From PALSA-612 sp964595575 (GTDB lineage Bacteria > Actinomycetota > Thermoleophilia > Gaiellales > Gaiellaceae), in the NCBI GenBank assembly GCA_964595575.1, contig CAZQRA010000014.1, positions 1 through 60,777 of the forward strand: a stretch of 60,777 nt of DNA. Direction: 5' to 3'. Position 1 is the stretch's first letter; every line of letters begins with the position of its first letter. Below the pieces are notes generated by a model. It was given only the letters and a program-made list of their open reading frames with translations. It was not told the origin of the DNA and did not search any database. Shown here piece after piece: positions 17,153-25,607 of this stretch. A program made the position numbers and the translations under genes.

Positions 17153-18019
17153 CTACCCGGCGGCGCTCGGGTACCGGGCGATGGACACGGGCACGAGGCC
17201 TCGGGCCAGGCCGGCCAGGAGGTACACCGACGCCAGTCCCGCCCACTCCCCGTAGCCGGCGAGAAGCTCCTCCGTCTCCCAGGCCTGGGCTTCGCGACCG
17301 CGGAGCGCGGAGACGAGCTTGACCAGGCCGAGGTCGCCCACGAGGCCCCGCTCGTAGCGGCCCAGGCCCTCGAGGCAGACGAGCCCGCTCGACCACGGTC
17401 CCAGCCCCCGCTCCCGCTCCAGGCGCGAAGCGGCGACGTGGGTGGGTAGCTCCCGCAGGCGCTCGACCTCCATCCCCCGGCAGAGGCGGACGAGGCTCGC
17501 CGCCCGGCGGGCATGGAGCCCGAGCGCGCGAAGCTCGGCAGGGGCGAGGCGGGCGAGGTCGGCTGCCCGAGGCGGCGCGTGGAGACGACCCAGGGCTGGG
17601 GTCGTGGCCCGCACGATCCGCCGCTCGATCGCCCGAGCTCGGCGGGCCTCGACGAGCTGGCCGCACAGGGCCCGGAGGAGCGCGTGGGCCACCGTCCCCA
17701 GCCTCAGCGGGCGCAGGCCGCCGAGACGGAGAATGGTCGGCCCCAGGAGGGGATCGCGGCGAAACCGGCGCAGGAACTGGGAGTGGTCGTCGTCGACAGC
17801 GAGGCAGAACCGGAGCTTTTCCAGGCCCTCGCCGCTCTCCGCCGCCAGGAGCAGGGAGCCGTCCGGAAGCTGACGGGCCAGGGCCCGCTCTGGGCCCCGG
17901 GGGCCATGGAGCGAGGCGACGAGGACCCCGTCGACGAAGGCTCGGGTAGCGTCGCTCCGCGCCTGGGCACAGAGCGCAAGCGCGTAGGGGCCCCGTGGCC
18001 GCACCACCCTCTCCACCAC
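17153..18019 (-). CDS. AlkA-like DNA-3-methyladenine glycosylase (HhH-GPD)
   Basis: This 288-residue DNA repair glycosylase removes alkylated bases. The HhH-GPD region includes LRALGLHARRAASLVRLCRGM, the hairpin ERGLGPWSSGLVCLEGLG and the catalytic aspartate segment VGDLGLVKL. The N-terminal part resembles the AlkA_N/OGG_N beta domain. The frame is open from 18031, but TAGTGT at 18033-18028 looks like a -10 box, and GTG at 18019 is 8 nt after it, so I prefer that start. It is followed 11 bp later by proC on the same strand. Confidence 0.83.
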   Translation of the reverse strand: MVERVVRPRGPYALALCAQARSDATRAFVDGVLVASLHGPRGPERALARQLPDGSLLLAAESGEGLEKLRFCLAVDDDHSQFLRRFRRDPLLGPTILRLGGLRPLRLGTVAHALLRALCGQLVEARRARAIERRIVRATTPALGRLHAPPRAADLARLAPAELRALGLHARRAASLVRLCRGMEVERLRELPTHVAASRLERERGLGPWSSGLVCLEGLGRYERGLVGDLGLVKLVSALRGREAQAWETEELLAGYGEWAGLASVYLLAGLARGLVPVSIARYPSAAG

Positions 18020-18071
18020 GAGGACCAACACTACGAGAGCGTTCCGACGGAGGGCGGGCTACCCTTGGGCG

Positions 18072-18764
18072 GTGGCCCGAGCAGCCATGAGGGCGACCTG
18101 GGATGCCGCCGCGGCCTCGGAGCGGATTCACGCCTACGTCGGCGACCCAGCGACCGCTCGGGCCGAGCTGGAGGGCCTGTTCTCGCGCCTGGGGGCCGAG
18201 ATCTCCGGGGACACCTGCGTGGAGGTGGGCTGCGGGCCCGGGCGGATGACGGGCTACCTGGCCGAGCGGTTCCGACGCGTGATCGCCGTCGACGTCTCTC
18301 CGGCCATGCTGGAGCGGGCGCGGGCGAACGTCCCCGCGAACGTGGAGCTCCGCCTCGTCTCCGGGGAGCGGCTGGACGGGGTGGAGGACGCGGTCTGCGA
18401 CACCCTGGTCTGCTACCTCGTGCTCCAGCACCTGCCTCGGCGCGGCCTCGTCCTTTGCTACCTGCGCGAGATCGGCCGGGTGCTCGCGCCGGGAGGACGG
18501 GCCCTGGTCCAGCTCCCGGTCTTGAAGGGAGGGGCGTGCCCTCGCTTGTGGAGGGCGCTGCGCACGGGGGCCGTGCCCCTGGCCTCCCTCCTTGCCCGCG
18601 ACGTGGCCGGGCGGGCCTCCTACCGCGGTGTCCGCCTCACCGAGGGGGAGCTCGCCGCCGGCATCGCCGCCTCCGGGCTCGAGGTAGCCGCCCGCGACGA
18701 GAGTCCCAGCTCTCCCTACCGGTTCGCCCGCGAGGTCTTCCTGCGCCTGGAGCGTCCTGCATGA
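18072..18764 (+). CDS. SAM-dependent class I methyltransferase
   Basis: This 230-residue methyltransferase has motif I CVEVGCGPGRMTGYLAERF, post-I VIAVDVSPAMLERA and motif IV VLQHLPRRG before a beta strand (GRVLAPGGRALVQLP). The substrate is unknown. GTG at 18072 is chosen over ATG at 18087 because a TACCCT -10 box (18060-18065) precedes it by 6 nt, a leaderless layout seen repeatedly in this window. It overlaps the next gene by four bases (ATGA), so the pair is probably coupled. The partner, an O-antigen-ligase-like protein, hints at cell-surface glycan modification. Confidence 0.87.
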   Translation: MARAAMRATWDAAAASERIHAYVGDPATARAELEGLFSRLGAEISGDTCVEVGCGPGRMTGYLAERFRRVIAVDVSPAMLERARANVPANVELRLVSGERLDGVEDAVCDTLVCYLVLQHLPRRGLVLCYLREIGRVLAPGGRALVQLPVLKGGACPRLWRALRTGAVPLASLLARDVAGRASYRGVRLTEGELAAGIAASGLEVAARDESPSSPYRFAREVFLRLERPA

Positions 18765-20284
18765 CCTCCGCTGTGCTCGCCCTGTACGCCCTCGCCCTGG
18801 CTGTGGCCGCGGTGGCCGTGTGGCGCCGTCCCCTCGTCGCTCTCTTCCTCTTCCTGGTGGGGCTGGCGGTCCACAACCTGGCCATGGCTTTGCTCTACGG
18901 GGGAGGGGTGCGGGGGCCGGCGCTGGACGCCATCCAGGCCTGGAAGGAGATCCTGCTCGGGGTCGCGGCGGCGCGGGTGGCGGTGGACGCGATCCGGGCT
19001 CGGCGCCTGCCCTTTCGGCCCGGCCTGACCGACGGGCTCGCCTTCGCCTTCGCCCTCGTCGTGGTCGTCTACGCCCTGGTGCCCCAGGAGGCGCTCGGGG
19101 GAGCGGCGGGGGCGACCGCCATCCTCTACGGCCTGCGGCACGCCCTCGTACCCGTCGTCGCCTACTTCCTGGGCCGGTCGCTGGCCGTGGGCCCAAAGCA
19201 GCTCGTCGCGGTGGGGTGGACCGCCTTGGCGGTGGCCTCCGCCCTCGCTACGGGCGGCCTGGTCGAGCTCTACACCGTGCCCGTGGAGTGGTGGCGGAGC
19301 TCGGGCGCCGTCGGCTACTTTCGCCACGAGCTCGGCTTCGACTACCACGGCCCCGGCGGGCTTCCCGACAACTTCGCCTTCAACACCAGCGAGGGGGTGT
19401 TTCGGCGTCTCGTGTCGAGCTTCATCAGCCCCCTTGCCACCGCCTTCGCCTTGGTGGTGGCGCTCTTTCTGGCTGGTCTTCCTGCGCGATCTCCTCGCCT
19501 GCGCCCGCTTGTCTTACTGCTCGTCGCGCTCTGCCTGGCCGGCCTGCTCTTCACGCTCTCGCGCTCGTCCCTCATCGCCCTTTCCGCCGGCCTCCTCGTC
19601 CTCGCCCTGGCGACCCGGCGGCGCTGGCCGGTAGGGGCGGCCGTGGCCGTGCTTGCCGTCGGCGTGGGCTTCGCGTACGGGTTCACCTCCTTTGCCCCCA
19701 AGACGCACTTCTTCCCCGAGGACCTCCCCTACCAGGAGGCACAGGCCCGGGAGAAGGGCGGGCTTCCCCGGGGGCGCTCGCTCGCCCTCGACCCCGGCGA
19801 GCCGTCCCTCCGGAGCCACTGGAAGGCCCTGCGGGAGGGGGTGGAGGCGGTGCTGAGCCACCCCCAGGGGTACGGCTTGGGCAACGCCGGCGCCACTGCC
19901 TCCCGCTTCGACCTGCCGGTGCGGGCGGGCGAGTCGAACTACACGGAGACTGGGGTAGAGACCGGCCTCCTCGGGGCTCTCCTCTTCGTCGCCTGGAGCG
20001 CCGCGCTGCTCGTGGGCCTGGTGCGCGCCGCCCGCCCTCCTTTCCCCTCTGCACGTTACGAGTTGTTACAAGACCAGGGCGACGGTGACGGCGTCCCCCG
20101 CCTCGCCGCCGCCTGCGCCGCCGCCGGCCTGGCCGCGGTGCTCGCCCTGGCAGTCCAGACAGACGTCTACGGCGTCCCCTGGCTTGCCTACACCCTCTGG
20201 TGGGTGGCCGGAGCCCTGCTCGTGCCGACGCTGCGTCCCGAGCCCGCCTCTGCCCTCGCTCCTGCGTCGGCCGCCTCCGACTGA
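18761..20284 (+). CDS. O-antigen ligase-like membrane protein (Wzy_C family)
   Basis: This 507-residue polytopic membrane protein has about 12 hydrophobic segments and one large outer loop (about residues 310-385: FTSFAPKTHFFPEDLPYQEAQAREKGG...), the layout of Wzy/WaaL O-antigen polymerases and ligases. TLSRSSLIALSAGLLVLA matches the family's R-S-x-L/W helix, and HPQGYGLGNAGAT and ETGVETGLLG fit the late conserved segments. It likely polymerises or attaches a surface glycan. Codons near 20047-20083 are AT-richer than the surroundings but the frame is unbroken. It is translationally coupled to the preceding methyltransferase. Confidence 0.8.
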   Translation: MTSAVLALYALALAVAAVAVWRRPLVALFLFLVGLAVHNLAMALLYGGGVRGPALDAIQAWKEILLGVAAARVAVDAIRARRLPFRPGLTDGLAFAFALVVVVYALVPQEALGGAAGATAILYGLRHALVPVVAYFLGRSLAVGPKQLVAVGWTALAVASALATGGLVELYTVPVEWWRSSGAVGYFRHELGFDYHGPGGLPDNFAFNTSEGVFRRLVSSFISPLATAFALVVALFLAGLPARSPRLRPLVLLLVALCLAGLLFTLSRSSLIALSAGLLVLALATRRRWPVGAAVAVLAVGVGFAYGFTSFAPKTHFFPEDLPYQEAQAREKGGLPRGRSLALDPGEPSLRSHWKALREGVEAVLSHPQGYGLGNAGATASRFDLPVRAGESNYTETGVETGLLGALLFVAWSAALLVGLVRAARPPFPSARYELLQDQGDGDGVPRLAAACAAAGLAAVLALAVQTDVYGVPWLAYTLWWVAGALLVPTLRPEPASALAPASAASD

Positions 20285-20427
20285 GGGTCAGCGCGCCGGG
20301 AGCCCGAGTCGCTCCGTGGTTTCCCGCCTTGTAGGTACGGGCAGGACCGGATGCGCTCCCTGCCTGCCACCTCCACCATGGCGGTCGATCGTCCTCACAC
20401 CGATTTCCCGTCCCTAAGGAGGCATGG

Positions 20428-21132
20428 ATGTCCGCCATCGATCCCCACGCCACCGTCGCCGAGCTCGTCATCGAGCTGCCTGCCCGAGCCCGTGTCTTCG
20501 AGCGCCTCGGGCTCGACTACTGCTGCGGCGGCAAGCGCAGCCTGGCCCAGGCGTGCGCGGAGAAGGGCCTCGACGTCGCCGGCGTCGTCGCCGCGGTCCA
20601 GGACGTCGCCCCCTCCGACGAGGAGGCCGACGAGCGGGACTGGAAAGCGGCGCCGCTCCCGGAGCTCTGCGAGCACATCGTGGGCGAGCACCACGCCTTC
20701 CTGCGACGGGAGCTTCCTCGGCTGTCCGAGCTTCTGGACAAGGTCGAGCGGGCTCACGGCCAGGAGCACCCCCAGGTGCTCGAGGTGAAGGCGGTGTTCG
20801 CGGGCTTACGGCGCGAGCTGGAGGAGCACATGGTCAAGGAAGAGCACGTGCTATTCCCCGCCTGCGTGGCCTTGGCCCAAGGCGACCGAGCGGCTCCCTT
20901 CGTTCCCTCGGCCATCGCCGTCATGGAGGACGAGCACGCGGAGGCGGCCGCCGCCCTGGAGCGCCTGAGCGACCTCACGGGAGGCTACGACCTGGGGCGA
21001 GCGCTCTGCAACACCCACCGAGCTACCCTCGACAGGCTGCGGGAGCTGGAGCGGGACCTGCGCCGGCACATCCACGAGGAGAACAACATCCTGTTCCCGC
21101 GGACGCTGGCAGCGCTCGGCCGGCCCTCGTGA
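20428..21132 (+). CDS. ric: Iron-sulfur cluster repair di-iron protein RIC (ScdA/YtfE)
   Basis: This 234-residue protein is of the RIC family, which repairs Fe-S clusters damaged by nitric oxide or oxidants with a di-iron centre. The N-terminal ScdA_N domain carries the double-cysteine motif FERLGLDYCCGG. The following hemerythrin-like domain has the ligand histidines and glutamates in EHIVGEHHAFLRREL, EEHMVKEEHVLFP, MEDEHAEAAAAL and RHIHEENNILFPR. An AAGGAGG Shine-Dalgarno lies upstream of the ATG. The 143-bp upstream gap shows no recognisable FNR or NsrR box. It is coupled by a GTGA overlap to a 12-helix membrane protein, and the nar genes make NO stress plausible. Confidence 0.93.
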   Translation: MSAIDPHATVAELVIELPARARVFERLGLDYCCGGKRSLAQACAEKGLDVAGVVAAVQDVAPSDEEADERDWKAAPLPELCEHIVGEHHAFLRRELPRLSELLDKVERAHGQEHPQVLEVKAVFAGLRRELEEHMVKEEHVLFPACVALAQGDRAAPFVPSAIAVMEDEHAEAAAALERLSDLTGGYDLGRALCNTHRATLDRLRELERDLRRHIHEENNILFPRTLAALGRPS

Positions 21133-22433
21133 AGAAGGCGGCCGCCGCCGGGCGGCCGGCCCCCTGGCCGCTCGTGGCCGCGTACCTCGTGTCCGGGCTC
21201 GCCTGGTGGCTTGCGGCCGGCGCCGTCTCCCTGGGAGCTGCCCCTGATCTCGCCCGAGGGATGGTGGCGAGCAGGGAGGCCCTCCTGGCGGTCCACCTCC
21301 TCGGTCTTGGGTTCTTTCCCCTGGCCGTCGTTGGAGCCGCGCTCCACGTCCTCCCCCTCCTGCTCCGGGTCGACGCCGGCGTCCGCCGGGGATGGGCGGC
21401 GCTCCCCCTCCTCTGGGCCGGCCCCGCTCTTGCTTGGGGGATCTCGCGGGCCGAGCCCGCTCTCGTGCGCGCGGCCCTCGCCGCTCTCGCGCTGGGTCTC
21501 CTCCTCGTCTCGGCCGAGGTGGCAGCGCTCGTCCTGCGAGCTCCCCGGGGTCGCCTCCTCCTCGCCAGCCGCTTGGGCGTCCTCCTCGCCGTCGCCCACG
21601 CTACCTTGGCGCTGGCGATCGGCGCGGCGCTCTTCGAGCGCCCTGGGGACGGCATCCTCGGCGCCAGCCTGGCGCGCGCGCTCGCCGCTCACCTGCACCT
21701 GGCCGCCCTCGGCTGGCTCACCCTGCTCATCGTGGCCGTGGGCAGGACGCTGGCGCCCATGCTGGCCCTGGCGCCCGCTCAGCCGAGGAGGCGCCTGCCC
21801 ACGGAGGAGATCGGGCTCGTCGCCGGGCTGTGGGCGCTCCTGGCCGGCCTCCTCTCCGCCTGGAAGCCGGCCTCGGCGCTGGGAGCGGCCGTCCTGCTCG
21901 TGTCGTTGGCCCGGTTCGGGGTCGTGCTCGTCCGCGTCGGCCGGACGCGCCGGATGCAGGGGATGGAGGGTCCCCTGGGCCACTTCCTCCTTGGGGTCCT
22001 CCTCCTCGGCCAAGCGGCGGGCCTCGGTCTGGGCATGCTCCTTGGGGTCGAGCCTGCCCCCAGGCGCATGGCTGCCTACGCCACCTTGCTCCTCGTCGGC
22101 TGGGCGGGCGGGGTCACCGTCGGCCACGTCGGCAAGCTGCTCGCCCTGGCGCTGTGGAGCGGCTGGCCTCCCGGCCCCAGGCCCCGGCAGGCGGCCCTGT
22201 ACCCCCGGCGGCTGTGGACGGCGGAGGTGGCGCTGTTCGGGCTGGGCACGGAGGTCGTGGCGGTGTCCATCCTGGCCGGATGGCCCCACTCGGCGACGGC
22301 GGGCGCCGCCCTCCTCCTCGGCTCCGCCGGTCTTGCGCTGGGAGGCGCCCTCGTCACCGTCGCTAAGTCGCGGCTGACGCTGGAGCGGGCCCCCGACGCC
22401 TTCGCGGCCACGGTGCGCGCCGAACGACGCTGA
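21129..22433 (+). CDS. NnrS/haem-copper oxidase subunit I-like polytopic membrane protein
   Basis: This 434-residue protein has about 12 predicted membrane helices and conserved-looking histidines: VHLLGLGFFPLAVVGAALHVLP, AHLHLAALGW and VGHVGKLLAL. These resemble NnrS and stripped-down haem-copper oxidase subunit I proteins found beside RIC and NO-detoxification genes. It starts with GTG inside the ric stop codon (GTGA), so the two are probably made together. Role inferred: membrane partner in nitrosative-stress defence. I see no cytochrome c motif. It ends before a strong hairpin at 22531-22550. Confidence 0.68.
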   Translation: MKKAAAAGRPAPWPLVAAYLVSGLAWWLAAGAVSLGAAPDLARGMVASREALLAVHLLGLGFFPLAVVGAALHVLPLLLRVDAGVRRGWAALPLLWAGPALAWGISRAEPALVRAALAALALGLLLVSAEVAALVLRAPRGRLLLASRLGVLLAVAHATLALAIGAALFERPGDGILGASLARALAAHLHLAALGWLTLLIVAVGRTLAPMLALAPAQPRRRLPTEEIGLVAGLWALLAGLLSAWKPASALGAAVLLVSLARFGVVLVRVGRTRRMQGMEGPLGHFLLGVLLLGQAAGLGLGMLLGVEPAPRRMAAYATLLLVGWAGGVTVGHVGKLLALALWSGWPPGPRPRQAALYPRRLWTAEVALFGLGTEVVAVSILAGWPHSATAGAALLLGSAGLALGGALVTVAKSRLTLERAPDAFAATVRAERR

Positions 22434-22530
22434 GCGCTGGGCCCCGCCGCCGGCCGGGGCAGCGTTCCCGTCGACAAGAAGCCCCGGGGAGGCGCCTGCC
22501 GGAGCTCCAGGCCGTACCGGGGCCGTGGCG

Positions 22531-22550
22531 CCGAGCCGCAGGCGGCTCGG
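22531..22550. terminator. Bidirectional hairpin terminator
   Basis: A perfect 8-bp stem (CCGAGCCG / CGGCTCGG) with a CAGG loop lies between the convergent NnrS-like gene and the 69-residue ORF. No T-run follows on either strand, as is common in high-GC actinobacteria. Confidence 0.6.
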
Positions 22551-22561
22551 GTGCCCGGGAG

Positions 22562-22771
22562 CTACCCCCGCTCGCGGCGCAGGCGCTCGGTCTCCTCCAG
22601 CGCCTCCCAGTAGCGCTTGACCATGCGCTGGTAACGGCCCACCTCGCGGACCGCCTGCTCTCCCTGGGACCCCAGCTTCGCCAGCCGACGCTTGAGCGCC
22701 ACGGTGGCGAAGTAGACTCCCCTGTAGTAGGTAAGGAGGGCATCCAGGCTGGGAGAGGGATCGCCCCTCAT
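22562..22771 (-). CDS. Small hypothetical protein coupled to the Sec peroxiredoxin
   Basis: I do not recognise this 69-residue protein. It is basic and almost wholly helical (LLTYYRGVYFATVALKRR, then GEQAVREVGRYQRMVKRYWEALEETERLRRE) with no cysteine and no signal peptide. Its ATG overlaps the stop of the Sec-containing peroxiredoxin (ATGA), so its translation depends on ribosomes that have read the in-frame TGA. It may be a partner or a bystander. If Sec insertion fails, this gene should be silenced too, which is a testable consequence. Confidence 0.6.
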   Translation of the reverse strand: MRGDPSPSLDALLTYYRGVYFATVALKRRLAKLGSQGEQAVREVGRYQRMVKRYWEALEETERLRRERG

Positions 22772-23232
22772 CCTTCCTCCTCCTTCCCGGCCCGCAAGGC
22801 GGCGAGGACAGGCTCGTCTCCCGGCCGGTCGGCGAAGTCCTCGCCGACGTAGGCGTAGCGCACGATGCCGCCGCGATCGACGAGGAAGATCGCCGGCCTG
22901 GCAATCCGGCCCTCCTCGTCCCAGACCCCGTAGCGGCGGCTCGCCTCGCCCTCCTCGTCGGAGAGGAGGGAGAAGGGGAGGAGGAGCTTGTCGACCATGG
23001 CTCGATTCCGCTGCGGGGAGTCGACCGAGATCCCGTACAGCTCAGCCCCGGCCTCTGCGAACGGCTGGAAGTTCCTGGCGTAGCTGACCAGCTGCCCGTT
23101 GCAGTACGGTCACCAGTCGCCGCGGTAGAAGACGAGCACGGTGGGGCCTGCTCGGGCGGGGACGGTCACGCTGCGACCCTCCTGGTCGGGCAGGGTGAAG
23201 CGGGGGGCGGATTCTCCCACGGCGACGCTCAT
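22768..23232 (-). CDS. Selenocysteine-containing peroxiredoxin (UxxC)
   Basis: This 154-residue AhpC/TSA-type peroxiredoxin is read through an in-frame TGA at 23112-23110. N-terminal VGESAPRFTLPDQEG and VLVFYRGDW are followed by TGA-P-Y-C-N-G-Q-L, exactly where the family has FYRGDWCPYCxxQL. The TGA therefore replaces the first active-site cysteine, giving Sec41 and C44. After the TGA the same frame continues with normal family sequence (ISVDSPQ, LLSDEEGEASRRYGVWDE, PAIFLVDRGGIVRYAYVG). The ATG at 23232 has a strong AGGAGGAGG Shine-Dalgarno. A hairpin with a GGUC loop begins 13 nt after the TGA, and SelD is encoded at 7261-8295. Likely role: reduction of peroxides with thiols. A conventional reading would wrongly split it. 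Confidence 0.9.
23077..23096 (-). promoter_or_regulatory. Candidate bacterial SECIS hairpin of the peroxiredoxin
   Basis: Counting from the base after TGA on the minus strand, nt 14-20 pair with 25-28 and 31-33 (stem GGC+AGCU / AGCU+GCC, with AC bulged) around an apical loop GGUC at 21-24 (23089-23086). Loop distance (20 nt) and the GGU loop agree with the known E. coli SECIS pattern. Folding was done by eye. Confidence 0.6.
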
Positions 23233-23448
23233 CGACGTACCTCCTCCTAGGAGCGGTTCCAGGCGAACCTGTGCCGGGGCAAACGACGGAGCGACCGGCG
23301 ACATTTCCCCTTGCCGATCGCCGCCGCGCGCGCTCGTGGTAGCCTGGGCCGCGGCCGGCATAGGGCCGTCCCCTGAGATTGAGCTTCTCGTTCCTCCTTC
23401 GGTGGGCTCGAGCGGACGATCTCGAGTCCCCACGACAAGGAGTCGAAC

Positions 23449-24621
23449 GTGACCCAGCAGTCCTTTCGCGCGCTCGGCGTGAGCGCTCCGGTGGAGCGGG
23501 CGCTCGCCGGCCGCGGCATCCACATGCCCTTCCCGATCCAGTCCCTCGTCCTCCCCGACGCGCTGGCCGGACTCGACCTCCTCGCCGAGTCGCCGACCGG
23601 ATCGGGCAAGACCCTCGCCTTCGCGTTGGCGGTGGTCGAGCGGACGCCGCCGGACGAGCGAGCGCCGGCGGCGCTCGTGCTCGTGCCCACCCGCGAGCTT
23701 GCCGCCCAGGTGGCCGGTGAGCTCGGCGCCGTCGCCCGGCCCAAGGGGTTGCGAGTCGCCGCCGCCTACGGCGGCGCTGCCATCTCCAGCCAGTGGAGGC
23801 GGCTGCGGGGAGCGCACGTGCTCGTGGCTACGCCCGGCCGGCTGCGGGATCTGGTCGAGCGCCGCCTGCTGGCGCTGGACGGTGTCCGCATCCTCGTGCT
23901 CGACGAGGCCGACCGGATGCTCGACATGGGCTTTCGCCGCCGGGTCGAGCGGATCGTCCGCGACCTGCCGCGCGAGCGCCAGACGATGCTCTTCTCAGCC
24001 ACGCTGGACGGCGAGGTGGGGGAGCTGGCCCGGGCCTTCACCCGCAGCCCGTCGCGCTTCCAGGCGTCCCCGCCCGCCGCGCTCGCGGGCGCCGAGGTCG
24101 ACCACCGCTTCGTGCGGGTGACGGCAGACGGCAAGGTGGACGCGCTGATCGCCGAGCTCGGGGCCGAGCGAGGTCTCGCCCTCGTGTTCGTGCGGACGAA
24201 GCGCGGGGCCGAGCGGCTGGCGAGTCGTCTGGTCGCTCGCGGCATCGACGTAGCCGCCCTGCACGGCGACATGTCGCAGGGGGCTCGCGACCGGACTCTC
24301 GCCCGGTTCCGGTCGGGGAAGGTGACGGCCCTCGTCGCCACCGACGTGGCCGCGCGGGGCCTCGACCTCGTCGATATCACCCACGTGATCAACTTCGACC
24401 CGCCGGAGGACGACAAGGGCTACGTGCACCGGGTGGGGCGCACCGGTCGCGCCGGCCGGGGCGGAGCCGGGATCACCCTCGTTCTTCCCGAGCAGCAGGC
24501 GGACGTCAGCCGCGTGGCAGCGCGGCTCGGCCACCGCGACCAGTTCGAGGGCGAGGGCATGCGCATGGCCCCGGCCAAGCGCGTCTACACGAGCCGGCGT
24601 GGGCGCGGGGAGCGCTGGTAG
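23449..24621 (+). CDS. DEAD-box RNA helicase
   Basis: This 390-residue RNA helicase is of the RhlE/CsdA class. Visible motifs are FPIQ (Q motif), SPTGSGKT (I), VPTRELAAQ (Ia), VLDEADRML (II), FSATL (III), VFVRTKRGAERLA (IV), VATDVAARGLDL (V) and HRVGRTGRAG (VI). It ends soon after motif VI without the long basic tail seen in many homologues. The start GTG at 23449 follows AAGGAG by 6 nt. It is divergent from the peroxiredoxin gene; the 216 bp between them shows no clear operator. Likely role: ribosome or RNA remodelling. Confidence 0.93.
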   Translation: MTQQSFRALGVSAPVERALAGRGIHMPFPIQSLVLPDALAGLDLLAESPTGSGKTLAFALAVVERTPPDERAPAALVLVPTRELAAQVAGELGAVARPKGLRVAAAYGGAAISSQWRRLRGAHVLVATPGRLRDLVERRLLALDGVRILVLDEADRMLDMGFRRRVERIVRDLPRERQTMLFSATLDGEVGELARAFTRSPSRFQASPPAALAGAEVDHRFVRVTADGKVDALIAELGAERGLALVFVRTKRGAERLASRLVARGIDVAALHGDMSQGARDRTLARFRSGKVTALVATDVAARGLDLVDITHVINFDPPEDDKGYVHRVGRTGRAGRGGAGITLVLPEQQADVSRVAARLGHRDQFEGEGMRMAPAKRVYTSRRGRGERW

Positions 24622-24632
24622 ACCTTACGCTT

Positions 24633-25121
24633 GTGAGGGAGCCGATCGACCCGCGGGTGGATGTCGGCCACGTCCACCTCAAGGTGGCCGATCTCGAGCG
24701 GGCGATCCGCTTCTACCGCGATGTCCTCGGCTTCGAGCTCATGCAGCGCTTCGGGGAGGAGGCCGCGTTTCTCTCCGCCGGCGGCTACCACCACCACGTC
24801 GGCCTCAACACCTGGGAGAGCCGCGGCGGGACGCCGCCCCCGCCCGGCCATACGGGCCTCTACCACGTCGCCTTCCGCTTTCCCGACCGAAGGGCGCTGG
24901 CCCGCGCGGTGAGGCGGGTACTCGATGCGGGCATCCGCTTGGAGGGCGCCTCCGACCACGGTGTCAGCGAGGCTGTCTACCTGCGCGATCCGGACGGGAA
25001 CGGCATCGAGCTCTATCGGGACCGGCCTCGCGCGGAGTGGCCGCGACCGCCGGAGGGCGAGGGCGTGGCCATGGTCACCGCTCCACTCGACCTGGCCAGC
25101 CTCCTGGCCGAATCGGGCTGA
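24633..25121 (+). CDS. VOC-family (glyoxalase/extradiol dioxygenase-like) protein
   Basis: This 162-residue protein resembles CatE-type catechol-2,3-dioxygenase and glyoxalase proteins, two VOC modules sharing a metal site. Likely metal ligands are the histidine in VGHVHLKVADL, the histidine in GLYHVAFRFPD and the glutamate in GNGIELYRDRP. GGYHHHVGLNTWESRGG is characteristic of the CatE-like branch. Start is uncertain between GTG 24633 and the in-frame GTG 24657; neither has a strong Shine-Dalgarno. It begins 11 bp after the helicase stop and may be co-transcribed. The substrate cannot be told from sequence. Confidence 0.8.
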   Translation: MREPIDPRVDVGHVHLKVADLERAIRFYRDVLGFELMQRFGEEAAFLSAGGYHHHVGLNTWESRGGTPPPPGHTGLYHVAFRFPDRRALARAVRRVLDAGIRLEGASDHGVSEAVYLRDPDGNGIELYRDRPRAEWPRPPEGEGVAMVTAPLDLASLLAESG

Positions 25122-25140
25122 GCATCTCCTCCCCGAACGG

Positions 25141-25168
25141 CTGCGGCCCCGCCGAAGCGGGGCCGCAG
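25141..25168. terminator. Strong bidirectional terminator hairpin
   Basis: A perfect 12-bp GC stem encloses CGAA; on the minus strand the loop reads TTCG closed by C-G, an exceptionally stable tetraloop. It separates the convergent VOC gene and the acidic exported protein. Confidence 0.8.
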
Positions 25169-25193
25169 GGGTCAACCAGTCGTGGGGCTGGTG

Positions 25194-25544
25194 CTACTCC
25201 TGCCCCTGGAACTGGTGGTCGGCGTTGGGGTTGGCCGGCTCGTCGGCGTGGCCGCCGGGCCCGTCGTTCCCTGGGACTTCCGAGGCCGACTCGGCTCCCG
25301 CCTCCTCGGCGGCTTCGCCTGCTACCTCGGGCTTCTCGCCAGTCCCAGCCTCGGTCGCGTCGTCGGCCCCGTTCTCCTGCTCGATCGTGTCCCCGTCGGC
25401 CGTGCTCTTCTGCACCTTGGCCGAGACGGGAGCCTTCGCACTCGGCGATCCGCCTTGGGTTGCCGAGGCGATGGCGGCGCCGCCGAGCCCGAGGGCGGCG
25501 AGCGCCGCGAGACCGGCGGAGATCCTGAGCAGTCGGTTGCGCAT
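25194..25544 (-). CDS. Exported acidic low-complexity protein
   Basis: This 116-residue protein starts with a signal peptide (MRNRLLRISAGLAALAALGLGGAAIASA) followed by a mature chain dominated by Ala, Glu, Gly and Asp. It ends HADEPANPNADHQFQGQE, a tail type I associate with small secreted actinobacterial proteins of unknown role. No cysteine and no enzymatic motif. It is divergent from the response regulator gene at 25758, sharing a promoter region with repeated CTCTCATCG boxes, so it may be a target of that two-component system. Confidence 0.7.
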   Translation of the reverse strand: MRNRLLRISAGLAALAALGLGGAAIASATQGGSPSAKAPVSAKVQKSTADGDTIEQENGADDATEAGTGEKPEVAGEAAEEAGAESASEVPGNDGPGGHADEPANPNADHQFQGQE

Positions 25545-25607
25545 CGCGTGTTCCTCCTTTGTCGTGGGACGATGCGGGCCGACCGTAGAGGGCCACCCTG
25601 AGACGCA

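Noticed and set aside
20047..20083. AT-rich patch in the O-antigen ligase gene as an insertion
   Set aside because: Frame and hydrophobic pattern continue through it, with no repeats at its edges.
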